64,000 nucleotides of DNA from Loigolactobacillus zhaoyuanensis (GTDB lineage Bacteria; Bacillota; Bacilli; Lactobacillales; Lactobacillaceae). The notes beneath the pieces were generated by a model, which was not told the origin of the DNA, made no database searches, and saw only the letters and a program-made list of their open reading frames with translations. Location: assembly GCF_003946385.1 (NCBI RefSeq), contig NZ_RHOE01000003.1, positions 24,136 to 88,135 of the forward strand. Direction: 5' to 3'. Position numbers and translations under genes: made by a program. This document shows, in pieces, positions 8,911 to 18,454 of this stretch. Each line of letters starts with the position of its first letter. Within the stretch, counting starts at the first letter, position 1.

Positions 8911-11121
8911 GTGCGCAATAATTGGGTGTTTTTAGCCGGTTTAGCGACAACACTTTCTTTTGCAATTTTAAGTACACACTGGTGGGCATGGCTATTTGTT
9001 TTGCTTATTTTAGCGCGCCTATGTTTTACTAGACAGCGCCGGTTAATTCTATTTACAGTGTCTTTAGCTATTTTATTTGCACTTTATTATTGGCACTATC
9101 AGCAGATCAAACCACCGCCACCGCAGGGTAAAACGTTGCTGTTGTATCCGGATGATTGTACAGTGACCGGTGATCAATTACGGCTGACGGCTCGCGTTAA
9201 GGGGACGCGCCAACAAATTCAAGCTTTCTATTATTTGCCTGATCAAGCAGCACAGCAGTACTGGCAACACCAGCGATATGCGGTGGCACTGACGGTGACC
9301 GGCGATTATCAAGTGGTCCAAGCCGCAACCAATGAAGCTGAATTTGATTATGCGGCTTATTTACGACAACAAAAACGGATTTTTTATAGTATGAGTATTA
9401 CTGAAATTGGCTCAGTTAAGCGAATGCAGCCGACGTTTTTGGTGAAGTTGCATGAATTACGTCAGTATTTGATTTTACGTTCAGCCGAGTTACCTACGCA
9501 GTTAGGCCAGTATTATCGCAGCTTGATTCTTGGTTACCAGGATCCAGGATTTAAATCAGTGAGTGAATTATTTAAGCAGTTAGGCTTGATTCATTTATTT
9601 AGCTTATCCGGGTTGCACGTTTATTATTTTGCTAATTTATTGCAGTTGATTTTATTGCGGTTGCGGTGGACTAGAGAACGAGTTGAACTATGTTTACTAA
9701 TTATGTTGCCGCTATATGCTTTGTTTGCGGGGGCAACAACGAGCCTGTTACGCGCAGCGTTGTTATGTTGGTTGCATGTGTTTAACCGGCATCATCACTT
9801 AAAAATAGCCGCCTTAGATTGTTTTGCGGTAGTGGTATTAGTTAATTTACTTTACCGACCTTATTTATTTTTTAGTTTAGGTGGGCAACTATCTTATTTG
9901 TTGTCGTTTGCGTTACTTTTTTTACAGCAGGCTAATGAGTGGCAGCGGGCATTGAGGCTAAATTTATTGAGCTTGCCACTATTGTTGTACCATGTTTATG
10001 AATGGCATTGGCTAACGATTTTATTAAACTTGCTGATCATGCCACTATTTTCTTATCTTATTTTACCGTTGACTTTGATCGGTAGTTTGAGCTATCGATT
10101 ACTACCAGTAATTGGTCGAATAATTAATGCTGGTTTTATTGCGTTGCAAACTGGGTTAGGTTGGTTTGCTCGTTCAGGTTTAATGTTAACGTATGGGCGT
10201 TTACCCGCTATTTTAGCGAGCGGTTGTATTTTGCTTTCATTTTATACTTGGTGTGCACAGCATAAATGGAAATATTATGTGGTTTTAAGTTGTCTTTACC
10301 TAGGTGGTTTCTGCTGGCTCCATTTTCCATTACAGGGGCGCGTTGTCTTTTTTGATATTGGTCAGGGTGATAGTATTCTGATCGAAGCCCCGTTCCATCG
10401 GGAAGTCACTCTGATCGATACCGGTGGTAAGCTGCATTTTGGCCAAGAAAAATGGCAGCAGAAAGCGAGCCGTACTCGAGCAGAACAAATCATTATTCCG
10501 TATCTAAAAAGTCGTGGAATTCGACGGATCGATCATGTTTTCCTAAGTCATCAAGATACTGATCATATTGGTGATTTACCAACAATTTTAAAACATATGC
10601 AAGTGGGGACGGTCTATTTTCCTGCGGGCATGGAACATAACCAGCATTTCCAACAACGAATTTGGCCGTACCGTTTACAGACTACATGGCAACCGTTGTT
10701 ACAGGGCATGCCAACCAAGGTGACTAGTTTTGCTTGTCAGGTATTAGCGCCGCAGCAACCAGGTAGCGGCACCAATGAAGACTCTTTAGTTTTACGAGCC
10801 CGAATGAATGGTAAGACTTGGTTGTTCACGGGCGACTTGCCAGCAACGGGTGAAGCTGATCTAGTAGCTCAGGTTGCGCTTAAGGCAGATTATTTAAAAG
10901 CAGGACACCACGGCAGCAAGACTTCTTCTAGTGCGGAATTTCTCACGGCAGTTAAGCCGCAACGGATCATTATTTCAGCCGGCCGCCATAATCGGTACGG
11001 CCATCCCCATGCAGAAACTTTGGCCCGATTAGCTGCTGCCGGTATTCCGTACAATAACACGGCAGATTCAGGGATGATTATTTGGTATTTTAATGATACT
11101 TGGCGGACCTTTCTACCCTGA
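8911..11121 (+). CDS. comEC: ComEC/Rec2 DNA uptake channel
   Basis: The membrane channel through which single-stranded DNA enters. The 736 residues hold two N-terminal membrane helices, an extracellular OB-like region, the multi-helix competence domain (from about 200, with HLFSLSGLHVYYF), and a C-terminal metallo-beta-lactamase-like domain with SHQDTDHIGDLP and KAGHHGSKTSSS. It appears full length and undisrupted. The start is GTG 8911 with only a weak Shine-Dalgarno, so initiation may depend on coupling to comEB 10 bases upstream. Confidence 0.93.
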   Translation: MRNNWVFLAGLATTLSFAILSTHWWAWLFVLLILARLCFTRQRRLILFTVSLAILFALYYWHYQQIKPPPPQGKTLLLYPDDCTVTGDQLRLTARVKGTRQQIQAFYYLPDQAAQQYWQHQRYAVALTVTGDYQVVQAATNEAEFDYAAYLRQQKRIFYSMSITEIGSVKRMQPTFLVKLHELRQYLILRSAELPTQLGQYYRSLILGYQDPGFKSVSELFKQLGLIHLFSLSGLHVYYFANLLQLILLRLRWTRERVELCLLIMLPLYALFAGATTSLLRAALLCWLHVFNRHHHLKIAALDCFAVVVLVNLLYRPYLFFSLGGQLSYLLSFALLFLQQANEWQRALRLNLLSLPLLLYHVYEWHWLTILLNLLIMPLFSYLILPLTLIGSLSYRLLPVIGRIINAGFIALQTGLGWFARSGLMLTYGRLPAILASGCILLSFYTWCAQHKWKYYVVLSCLYLGGFCWLHFPLQGRVVFFDIGQGDSILIEAPFHREVTLIDTGGKLHFGQEKWQQKASRTRAEQIIIPYLKSRGIRRIDHVFLSHQDTDHIGDLPTILKHMQVGTVYFPAGMEHNQHFQQRIWPYRLQTTWQPLLQGMPTKVTSFACQVLAPQQPGSGTNEDSLVLRARMNGKTWLFTGDLPATGEADLVAQVALKADYLKAGHHGSKTSSSAEFLTAVKPQRIIISAGRHNRYGHPHAETLARLAAAGIPYNNTADSGMIIWYFNDTWRTFLP

Positions 11122-11169
11122 ATAATTGCGGGTCTGTATTTCGATGAACAGGAAAGGAATTAAGCAATC

Positions 11170-12195
11170 ATGGACGTGCCCACATTACTTAAAAATTTAA
11201 AACAGCAAAAATTACAATCAGTTTATCTAGTCAAGGGAACCGAAAGTTATTTGATCGATCAAGTAAAAAACCAATTTCAAGCGTTGTTAACAGCAGACGA
11301 GGCGACAATGAATTTTGGCAATTATGATTTGGCAACAACGCCGTTGGCAACGGCACTGGACGATGCGATGTCAGCGCCTTTTTTTGGTGACCGGCGAATT
11401 GTGTTTATGCAAAATCCAATTTTTTTAACGGCGGAAAGTAAGCAAGCCAAGATCATTCATGATGTTGCTAGTTTTTTAACTTATTTAAGTGATCCGCCAC
11501 AATCAACAATTTTAGTTATTTTCGCGGCGTACGATAAATTAGACGAACGTAAGAAGGTGACTAAAGCATTAAAAAAGCAAGCCACACTAGTTGACGTCCA
11601 ACCACTTTCTGAGCAGCAAGCGCAACAATATGTAAATGCTTATTTGTTAGACCAGCAACTAAGCATTGAACCGGCTGCGTTGCGTTTATTAGTTGCACGA
11701 ACGGAAGCTAACCTTTCATTAATGATGGCAGAATTGGCTAAGCTAACCTTGTATGCGCTGAATGAGCGCCAGATCACTTTAGTGGCAGTTGAACAATTAG
11801 TGACACAGAGTCTAGCGCAAAATGTTTTTACATTAGTTGATGCGGTTATGGCGCGGGATGTTACCCGTGCATTGACTTTGTATAATCAATTAGTGCTCCA
11901 AAAAGAGGAACCGTTAAAATTAAATGCAATTTTAGTTGGCCAATTTCGCTTATTGATCCAAGTGAAGATCTTACAACGTGGCGGATACAGTCAAGGTGAA
12001 CTGGCCAAGGTGCTACGGGTTCATCCTTACCGAATTAAATTGGCGATCAATCAAGCAAAAAAGTTTCAACAAATTGCTTTACGGCAGGCTTATCTGGGTC
12101 TGATTGATTTAGAGTATAAGTTGAAGACCAGCCAACAAACGCCAGAATTATTATTTCAATTATTTATTTTACATTTCAGTCAAGAAGTCGCTTGA
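11170..12195 (+). CDS. holA: DNA polymerase III subunit delta
   Basis: The delta subunit of the clamp loader, which opens the beta ring. It is 341 residues. Family traits are the opening YLVKGTESYLIDQVKNQF, a Walker-like but degenerate AAA+ region, and the helical C-terminal collar domain. It lies after comEC and convergent to rpsT, the common Firmicute order. Start ATG 11170 has GGAAAGGAA about ten bases upstream. Confidence 0.93.
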   Translation: MDVPTLLKNLKQQKLQSVYLVKGTESYLIDQVKNQFQALLTADEATMNFGNYDLATTPLATALDDAMSAPFFGDRRIVFMQNPIFLTAESKQAKIIHDVASFLTYLSDPPQSTILVIFAAYDKLDERKKVTKALKKQATLVDVQPLSEQQAQQYVNAYLLDQQLSIEPAALRLLVARTEANLSLMMAELAKLTLYALNERQITLVAVEQLVTQSLAQNVFTLVDAVMARDVTRALTLYNQLVLQKEEPLKLNAILVGQFRLLIQVKILQRGGYSQGELAKVLRVHPYRIKLAINQAKKFQQIALRQAYLGLIDLEYKLKTSQQTPELLFQLFILHFSQEVA

Positions 12196-12221
12196 TCAGT
12201 GTTTAGTAATTAGCGCAAAAT

Positions 12222-12257
12222 AAAAAAGCTAACGCAGACTTCTGCGTTAGCTTTTTT
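12222..12257. terminator. Bidirectional terminator between holA and rpsT
   Basis: A perfect 17-bp inverted repeat (AAAAAAGCTAACGCAGA and its complement) separated by two bases has A- and T-runs at both ends. It can terminate the convergent holA and rpsT transcripts. Confidence 0.92.
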
Positions 12258-12266
12258 ATTTTAAAC

Positions 12267-12521
12267 TTATTTAGCCAATAATTTAGTTAAACGTGATTTA
12301 TCACGACCAGCTTTATTAGCATGGATTAAACCTTTAGATGCGGCCATGTCGATTGAGCGAACTGCATCACGGTATAAAGCTTCAGCGCCTTCAGCACCAG
12401 CGGCTTGGGCAGTTTCAAATTGTTTGATGGTTGTACGCATCGCGCTAATTTGTGAAGTGTTTTGTGCGTTCGCTTTTTCGTTAGTGCGGACACGTTTGAT
12501 TGCTGATTTAATGTTAGGCAT
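12267..12521 (-). CDS. rpsT: 30S ribosomal protein S20
   Basis: An 84-residue basic helical protein that binds 16S rRNA early in assembly. It begins [17 protein letters not shown] after the Met, the canonical S20 N-terminus, and ends [16 protein letters not shown]. Three extra codons upstream are open, but GGAGGTGA is spaced for the ATG at 12521. A hairpin can form in the leader (TTAGCAA / TTGCTAA at 12538-12544 and 12572-12578) just before the ribosome binding site. This could serve autoregulation, though nothing proves it. Confidence 0.97.
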   Translation of the reverse strand: MPNIKSAIKRVRTNEKANAQNTSQISAMRTTIKQFETAQAAGAEGAEALYRDAVRSIDMAASKGLIHANKAGRDKSRLTKLLAK

Positions 12522-12577
12522 AGATGTCACCTCCGTGTTAGCAAATTACATTACATTGCATTTTTTCAACGTTGCTA

Positions 12578-12606
12578 ATTATACCGAAGACTGGCGAAAT
12601 TTGCAA
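12578..12606 (-). promoter_or_regulatory. rpsT promoter
   Basis: Read on the minus strand this is TTGCAA, a 17-base spacer and TATAAT, a near-consensus SigA promoter. It gives a leader of roughly 50 bases before the rpsT start. Confidence 0.85.
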
Positions 12607-12688
12607 TAAAAAGTTGTAAAGTAAATTAACTTGACTAGCTATGATTTTGGCTAAGTCAGCGAGTCAACTAGTTGTAAACCAATTCAGC

Positions 12689-12717
12689 TTGCATTTTAGC
12701 TAGATCTCTAGTAAAGT
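12689..12717 (+). promoter_or_regulatory. Candidate rpsO promoter
   Basis: TTGCAT at 12689-12694, 17 bases, then TAAAGT at 12712-12717. The match is moderate. It would give a leader of about 95 bases before rpsO, long enough for S15 autoregulation as known in other bacteria; no known leader fold was recognised. Confidence 0.45.
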
Positions 12718-12816
12718 ATATACCGTGCTTAGCACAAACCCAGCACTTAGTTTAGCGAATCACCAACGTTTTACTCAGTTATGGGCATTTTGGAATAATG
12801 AAAGGTGTGGAAAAAC

Positions 12817-13086
12817 ATGGCAATTTCCCAAGAACGTAAAAACGAAATCATCACTAAATTTGCTCGTCATGAAGGCGACACTGGTTCGACAGAAGTACAA
12901 ATCGCTGTCTTGACCGAAGAAATCAACACATTGAACGAACATATCCGCGTGCATAAGAAGGATTATCATTCATACCGTGGTTTGATGAAAAAAATTGGTC
13001 ATCGTCGTAACTTGTTGGCTTACCTACGTAAGACTGATATTCAACGTTACCGTACTTTGATCCAAAGCTTAGGCTTACGTCGTTAA
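12817..13086 (+). CDS. rpsO: 30S ribosomal protein S15
   Basis: An 89-residue primary 16S rRNA-binding protein of the central domain. Sequence [20 protein letters not shown], then [14 protein letters not shown] and [17 protein letters not shown], is unmistakable S15. ATG 12817 is favoured over an in-frame ATG four codons earlier because AAAGGTG lies at the right distance and S15 proteins begin MAIS. It is monocistronic: its own upstream region and a strong terminator directly after. Confidence 0.98.
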   Translation: MAISQERKNEIITKFARHEGDTGSTEVQIAVLTEEINTLNEHIRVHKKDYHSYRGLMKKIGHRRNLLAYLRKTDIQRYRTLIQSLGLRR

Positions 13087-13094
13087 GCAGATTT

Positions 13095-13131
13095 TACAGT
13101 AGGTTTTATGACCTACTGTATTTTTTTATTT
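13095..13131 (+). terminator. rpsO terminator
   Basis: A 9-bp stem ACAGTAGGT / ACCTACTGT with a 6-base loop, followed by a long T-rich tail starting ATTTTTTT. Confidence 0.9.
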
Positions 13132-13151
13132 TTAAATTATAAATTAAAGCT

Positions 13152-13185
13152 GCGGTCAGTGACGTAATGTCGTGACCGCTTTTTT
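13152..13185 (+). terminator. Second terminator-like hairpin upstream of dapA
   Basis: The stem GCGGTCA / TGACCGC, with an inner GAC/GTC pairing, is followed by six T. It could back up rpsO termination or act as an attenuator if transcription starts upstream of it. Confidence 0.55.
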
Positions 13186-13246
13186 GTGGTATCATAGAAT
13201 AAAATTATTCTTAAGGACGAGAACGATTTAATGAGCATTGCTGATA

Positions 13247-13281
13247 ACTAGTTTTCCAAATTAATTTACTAGAAAACTAGT
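13247..13281 (+). promoter_or_regulatory. 10-bp inverted repeat in the dapA leader
   Basis: Perfect arms ACTAGTTTTC (13247-13256) and GAAAACTAGT (13272-13281) flank 15 AT-rich bases. The right arm ends 6 bases before the dapA Shine-Dalgarno. It could be an operator or an RNA hairpin. No lysine riboswitch or T-box was recognised. Confidence 0.5.
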
Positions 13282-13298
13282 GATTTAGGGAGGACTTT

Positions 13299-14177
13299 AT
13301 GGATTTGTTAAAAGATGTTTCACTGATCACAGCGATGGTAACACCATTTGATGACGACGGTGCAGTGAGTTTTGATCGGTTAGCTGTTTTGATCGAGCAT
13401 TTGTTGAATACTGGCACGCAAGCTATTTTAGTTGGGGGGACTACCGGCGAAGGTCCAACCTTGGCGGTGACGGAAAAACTGGCACTGTTTAAAGAAACGA
13501 TTCGGTTGGTTGCCGGGCGGGTACCAATTATTGCGAATACAGGTAGTAATGATACAGCGGCGACCATTGCTTTTACACAGCAAACAGCAGCGCTCACTGG
13601 TATTACTGCGGCTTTGGTGGTTGTTCCTTACTACAACAAACCTAATCAAGCTGGCTTATATGCCCACTTTCAAGCAGTCAGTACGCAAGGCGGATTACCG
13701 ATTTTAATTTATAATATTCCGTCACGTACTGGGGTAGCATTATCGGTTGCGACGGCATTGCAATTATCTTTGCTGCCGAATGTGATCGGCATCAAAGACT
13801 GTACGGGAATTACGAATTTAGCGGCATTAGTTGAAGGAACGCAGGATCACGACTTTTACGTCTATACGGGTGAAGATGAGTATGCTTTTGCGGCTAAAAC
13901 AATTGGCGCGCAGGGGGTTATCTCAGTTAGCAGCCATTTATATGGGCGTGAATTCACCCAGATGTTTGCTGATTTAGCTAGTGGTGAGATTGCTGCGGCA
14001 GCAGCTATGATGCGCCAGTTGCTGCCTAAGGGACAACAATTATTTGTCCAGCCTTCGCCAGGACCAGTTAAAGTCGCCCTAGCACACATCGGTATTCCAG
14101 TGGGTGGTGTTCGCTTGCCATTGTTGTTACCAAATAAAGTTGAACAAGAACGCTTATTAAATATTCTGGATCTTTAA
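13299..14177 (+). CDS. dapA: 4-hydroxy-tetrahydrodipicolinate synthase
   Basis: Condenses pyruvate with aspartate semialdehyde, the first committed step to diaminopimelate and lysine. The TIM-barrel protein has 292 residues. Visible are the substrate Thr pair in VGGTTGEGPTL, the tyrosine region VVPYYNKP, YNIPSRTG, and the Schiff-base lysine in GIKDCTG. Start ATG 13299 follows AGGGAGGA. It is followed after 18 bases by an RNase J gene, the same dapA-rnjB pairing as in Bacillus subtilis. The other lysine-pathway genes are not in the window. Confidence 0.95.
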   Translation: MDLLKDVSLITAMVTPFDDDGAVSFDRLAVLIEHLLNTGTQAILVGGTTGEGPTLAVTEKLALFKETIRLVAGRVPIIANTGSNDTAATIAFTQQTAALTGITAALVVVPYYNKPNQAGLYAHFQAVSTQGGLPILIYNIPSRTGVALSVATALQLSLLPNVIGIKDCTGITNLAALVEGTQDHDFYVYTGEDEYAFAAKTIGAQGVISVSSHLYGREFTQMFADLASGEIAAAAAMMRQLLPKGQQLFVQPSPGPVKVALAHIGIPVGGVRLPLLLPNKVEQERLLNILDL

Positions 14178-14195
14178 GAAAACGAGGTGAAGTAA

Positions 14196-15905
14196 TTGAG
14201 TAGTCATGTAAAAATCATGCCTTTAGGCGGCGTGCGTGAAAATGGTAAAAATATGTACGTTGTTGAAGTGGATGATGAGATTTATATTTTGGATTGCGGC
14301 TTGATGTACCCAGAAAATGAATTATTAGGTATTGACGTCGTTATTCCGGATTTCTCTTATTTAGAAGAAAATATCGATCGTGTTGTTGGGATCTTTTTGA
14401 CACACGGTCACGCTGATGCTATTGGTGCCTTACCGTATTTTGTTAAGCAGCATCCGGTGCCTGTTTTTGGTTCCGAACTCACCATTGCTTTAGCTAAGTT
14501 GAACGTTAACGCAGACAAACAAGCTAAGAATTTCAAAGATTTCCACGTTATCAATAAAGATACTAAAATTGATTTTGGCCACGCAACGGTTTCATTTTTT
14601 AAGACAACACATTCGATCCCTGATTCTTTGGGTATCGTGATCGAAACCGATGCAGGAAATATTGTTTATACTGGTGACTTCAAGTTTGATCAATCGGCTA
14701 CGCCTGAGTATCAAAGTGATTTTGCGCGTTTGGCTGAAATTGGTCAAAGTAATGTTTTGGCGTTATTAAGTGATTCCGCTAATGCAGAATCACCTTATGA
14801 AATGGCCAGTGAACGTGATATTGCCACCAATATCCTAGACACGTTTAAATATCATAACGGACGGATCATTGCGGCTTCAGTAGCTTCTAATATTGCACGG
14901 ATCCAGCAGGTGATCAATGCGGCGGCTAAGTCAGGTCGTAAGGTTGTCTTAACCGGGCGCGATTTAGAAAAAATCGTGCGTACGGCGATGCGGTTAAACC
15001 GACTGAATTTACCGAGTGCAGATATTTTAGTACCAACCAAGGATATTAAAAAGTTGAAGCCAGAAGAAACGGTTATTTTGGAAACTGGTAAAATGGGTGA
15101 GCCCATCAAAGCTTTACAAAAAATGGCAACTAACCGGCATCGTTTGATTCGTATTAAAGCTGGTGATTTAGTTTATATTACAACAACACCGTCACACGCA
15201 ATGGAAACGACGGTTGCTAAGACTAAAGATATGATTTATCGTGCTGGTGGCGAAGTTAAGTCGATCAGTGATGAGATCCACGTTTCTGGTCATGGTAATA
15301 AAAATAATTTGCAGTTGATGATCAATTTGATCAAGCCAACTTATTTAGTTCCAGTGCAAGGCGAATATCGATTGTTAGCTGCGCACGCTAATATTGCTCA
15401 TGAAACGGGTATTCCGTTTGAAAATATCTTTATTACCAGTAAGGGTGATGTGCTTGACTATCAAAAGGGCCAAATGCACTTAGCCAATCAAATTGATGTT
15501 GGTAATACAATGATCGATGGTATTGGTGTCGGCGATATTGGTAATATTGTTTTACGTGATCGTAAGGTATTATCCGAAGATGGTATCTTTGTCGCCGTTA
15601 TCACGATCAATCGCAAAAAGCGGACGATCGTGTCGCAGCCTAAGATCACTACACGCGGGTTTGTTTATATTAAGACTAGCCGTGATTTAATTCACGAAAG
15701 TGCTAATTTAGTAACTAAGGCAGTCCAAGATAATTTGGACAATAAGGAATTTGATTGGGGCCACTTGAAACAGGATATTCGTGAAGCGCTGAGTGGCTAT
15801 TTATTTGAACAGACAAAGCGGCGCCCCGTTATTCTGCCTGTGATCATGGAAGTTAACCAGAATCGCCGGCATACAACGGTTGCTAAACCAGCGCCGACTG
15901 CCTAA
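14196..15905 (+). CDS. rnjB: RNase J2-like ribonuclease (beta-CASP family)
   Basis: A beta-CASP metallo-beta-lactamase nuclease acting in mRNA turnover and 5-prime end processing. It has 569 residues: an MBL core, an inserted beta-CASP domain, and a C-terminal domain. The first metal motif reads THGHADAIG (His70, His72, Asp74, Ala75), so the final His of HxHxDH is Ala, whereas THSIPDS, TGDFKFD and VSGHGN look intact. This is consistent with the less active J2 paralogue that pairs with a catalytic J1. The dapA neighbour also supports J2. Start TTG 14196 follows GAGGTGA. A J1 gene should exist elsewhere. Confidence 0.85.
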   Translation: MSSHVKIMPLGGVRENGKNMYVVEVDDEIYILDCGLMYPENELLGIDVVIPDFSYLEENIDRVVGIFLTHGHADAIGALPYFVKQHPVPVFGSELTIALAKLNVNADKQAKNFKDFHVINKDTKIDFGHATVSFFKTTHSIPDSLGIVIETDAGNIVYTGDFKFDQSATPEYQSDFARLAEIGQSNVLALLSDSANAESPYEMASERDIATNILDTFKYHNGRIIAASVASNIARIQQVINAAAKSGRKVVLTGRDLEKIVRTAMRLNRLNLPSADILVPTKDIKKLKPEETVILETGKMGEPIKALQKMATNRHRLIRIKAGDLVYITTTPSHAMETTVAKTKDMIYRAGGEVKSISDEIHVSGHGNKNNLQLMINLIKPTYLVPVQGEYRLLAAHANIAHETGIPFENIFITSKGDVLDYQKGQMHLANQIDVGNTMIDGIGVGDIGNIVLRDRKVLSEDGIFVAVITINRKKRTIVSQPKITTRGFVYIKTSRDLIHESANLVTKAVQDNLDNKEFDWGHLKQDIREALSGYLFEQTKRRPVILPVIMEVNQNRRHTTVAKPAPTA

Positions 15906-15918
15906 AGGTCGGACAACG

Positions 15919-16869
15919 ATGGGTGAGCAAATTCCGTTTCCGCAGAACTTTCAACGCTTCGTTCAATTAGGCCAGGAAGCTAGCGCAAAAAAACAGTGGG
16001 CAACCGCGATCAGTCACTTACAAGCGGCTTATGAGCTGGAACAAACTTTCACGGTGAATGTGTTATTGGTGACCGCGCTGGTAGCGGATGAACAATATCA
16101 ACAAGCTGCAGGGTTAGCCCAAGAAAAGGCTGCTGATTATTTAGCCTCAGCAAAAGATTGTGCACTTTATCTAGAAACTTTAATGCAGACGCATAATTTT
16201 ATTGGTATTCGTAAAATATGCCAGCTCCAGCCAGCTAGTTTACCGGTTACGGCTTGGCAACAGCAACTGGAACAAGTTAAAGCGGCTGAGATTTTATATC
16301 GCCAGCAAGCGCAACAACAAATTACCGAATTGCAAAAAGCTTTGTATCAGTTAAGCGCAGTTCCGATTTATGAGCAATTAAATTTAGCTAAGCGGGCGCA
16401 ATACTTGCCGCAGAAGGAATTTGTTAACGCCAGCCAGCGATTATTAACTGATCTATATGTCCATCCGTTGCTGCGCGCTAATTTTTTGGATGAGTTACGT
16501 CAATTGGGTATGACTACGCCAGTCGATTATCTTTGGTTGGATGAAACGGTTCAAGCGGTCATACCGATAAAGTTAGCGGCGATTACTGAAGTGGCGAGCA
16601 TTAAGGCGATGCAACAGCAATTTTCGAGCCAATCAGTTACTGACCCAATGATCAGTCAAAGTATTAGTGGTGAATTAGCCTTGCACGCGGCTTATCTTTA
16701 TCCCTATGCTGATCGTGTGATTACACAACCCAAGCTTTGGGCAGCTGTCTATTTGGCGATTTATTCGGATAATTCGGTCGGCTTATCTTCTTTTGCCGCC
16801 GCTGATGTTGCTAACATAAAGCACTGGCAGCAGCAATTTAATCAACTAACACAGCGATTAAGCATGTGA
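15919..16869 (+). CDS. TPR-like protein of unknown function
   Basis: A 316-residue soluble, Gln- and Ala-rich helical protein. The first 130 residues look like tetratricopeptide repeats (QEASAKKQWATAISHLQAAYELEQ, then ALVADEQYQQAAGLAQE). The remainder is helical without a recognisable catalytic motif. The start ATG 15919 is preceded by AAAGGTCGG; an open frame further upstream overlaps the nuclease gene. It lies 13 bases after the RNase J2-like gene and is probably co-transcribed, so a link to RNA decay or ribosomes is possible but unproven. Confidence 0.7.
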   Translation: MGEQIPFPQNFQRFVQLGQEASAKKQWATAISHLQAAYELEQTFTVNVLLVTALVADEQYQQAAGLAQEKAADYLASAKDCALYLETLMQTHNFIGIRKICQLQPASLPVTAWQQQLEQVKAAEILYRQQAQQQITELQKALYQLSAVPIYEQLNLAKRAQYLPQKEFVNASQRLLTDLYVHPLLRANFLDELRQLGMTTPVDYLWLDETVQAVIPIKLAAITEVASIKAMQQQFSSQSVTDPMISQSISGELALHAAYLYPYADRVITQPKLWAAVYLAIYSDNSVGLSSFAAADVANIKHWQQQFNQLTQRLSM

Positions 16870-16925
16870 TTTAGATGGATTAAATGAAAATGTTATGAAA
16901 AAAGTGAAATTATTGGGCAAAGGTG

Positions 16926-16954
16926 TTTACAAACAGCATAGAAGCCTATATAAT
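16926..16954 (+). promoter_or_regulatory. tuf promoter P1
   Basis: TTTACA, a 17-base spacer and a perfect TATAAT. This gives a leader of about 135 bases before tuf. Confidence 0.85.
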
Positions 16955-16994
16955 ATCTAAATGGATTCTTCCTTTGTGAAAAGCTAAGCCAGAC

Positions 16995-17023
16995 TTGGCT
17001 TTTGACAGTGGAAGTTGTATAAT
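16995..17023 (+). promoter_or_regulatory. tuf promoter P2
   Basis: TTGGCT at 16995-17000, 17 bases, then a perfect TATAAT at 17018-17023. The more conspicuous TTGACA at 17002 would leave only 10 bases of spacing and cannot be the partner. Two stacked promoters fit the very high demand for EF-Tu. Confidence 0.6.
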
Positions 17024-17097
17024 AAACAGTAAAGGATTATCGGCATTATCATTTTTGATGGCGAACTATTCTTGCGAAAATACAGGAGGTTTCATTA

Positions 17098-18285
<1,188 letters not shown>

Positions 18286-18300
18286 GTTTAACTTATGCTT

Positions 18301-18328
18301 AACTCGGAGCTTGTCTCCGAGTTTTTTT
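18301..18328 (+). terminator. tuf terminator
   Basis: A 9-bp stem AACTCGGAG / CTCCGAGTT with a 5-base loop, running into seven T. Confidence 0.92.
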
Positions 18329-18371
18329 ATACTTAAAAGTATGATTGGCTGGGCTTTTTTAGTGAGAATGA

Positions 18372-18400
18372 TTTACAAGTCCGGTGAACTACGTTAAAAT
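18372..18400 (+). promoter_or_regulatory. tig promoter
   Basis: TTTACA, 17 bases, TAAAAT. It lies between the tuf terminator and the tig start. Confidence 0.75.
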
Positions 18401-18454
18401 AGCAAAGTATGCAATTAATTAATTGTGAAAAATTATGATTCCGGAGGGAAAGTA

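Noticed and set aside
13231..13251. Six-codon frame MSIADN before dapA as a leader peptide
   Set aside because: The nearest AAGG is too far upstream, and the codons show no lysine or aspartate run that would suggest attenuation.
13132..13298. Lysine riboswitch before dapA
   Set aside because: The interval is too short and lacks the conserved L-box core.
17002..17023. TTGACA with TATAAT upstream of tuf as a consensus promoter
   Set aside because: The spacer would be only 10 bases; TTGGCT at 16995 gives the proper 17.
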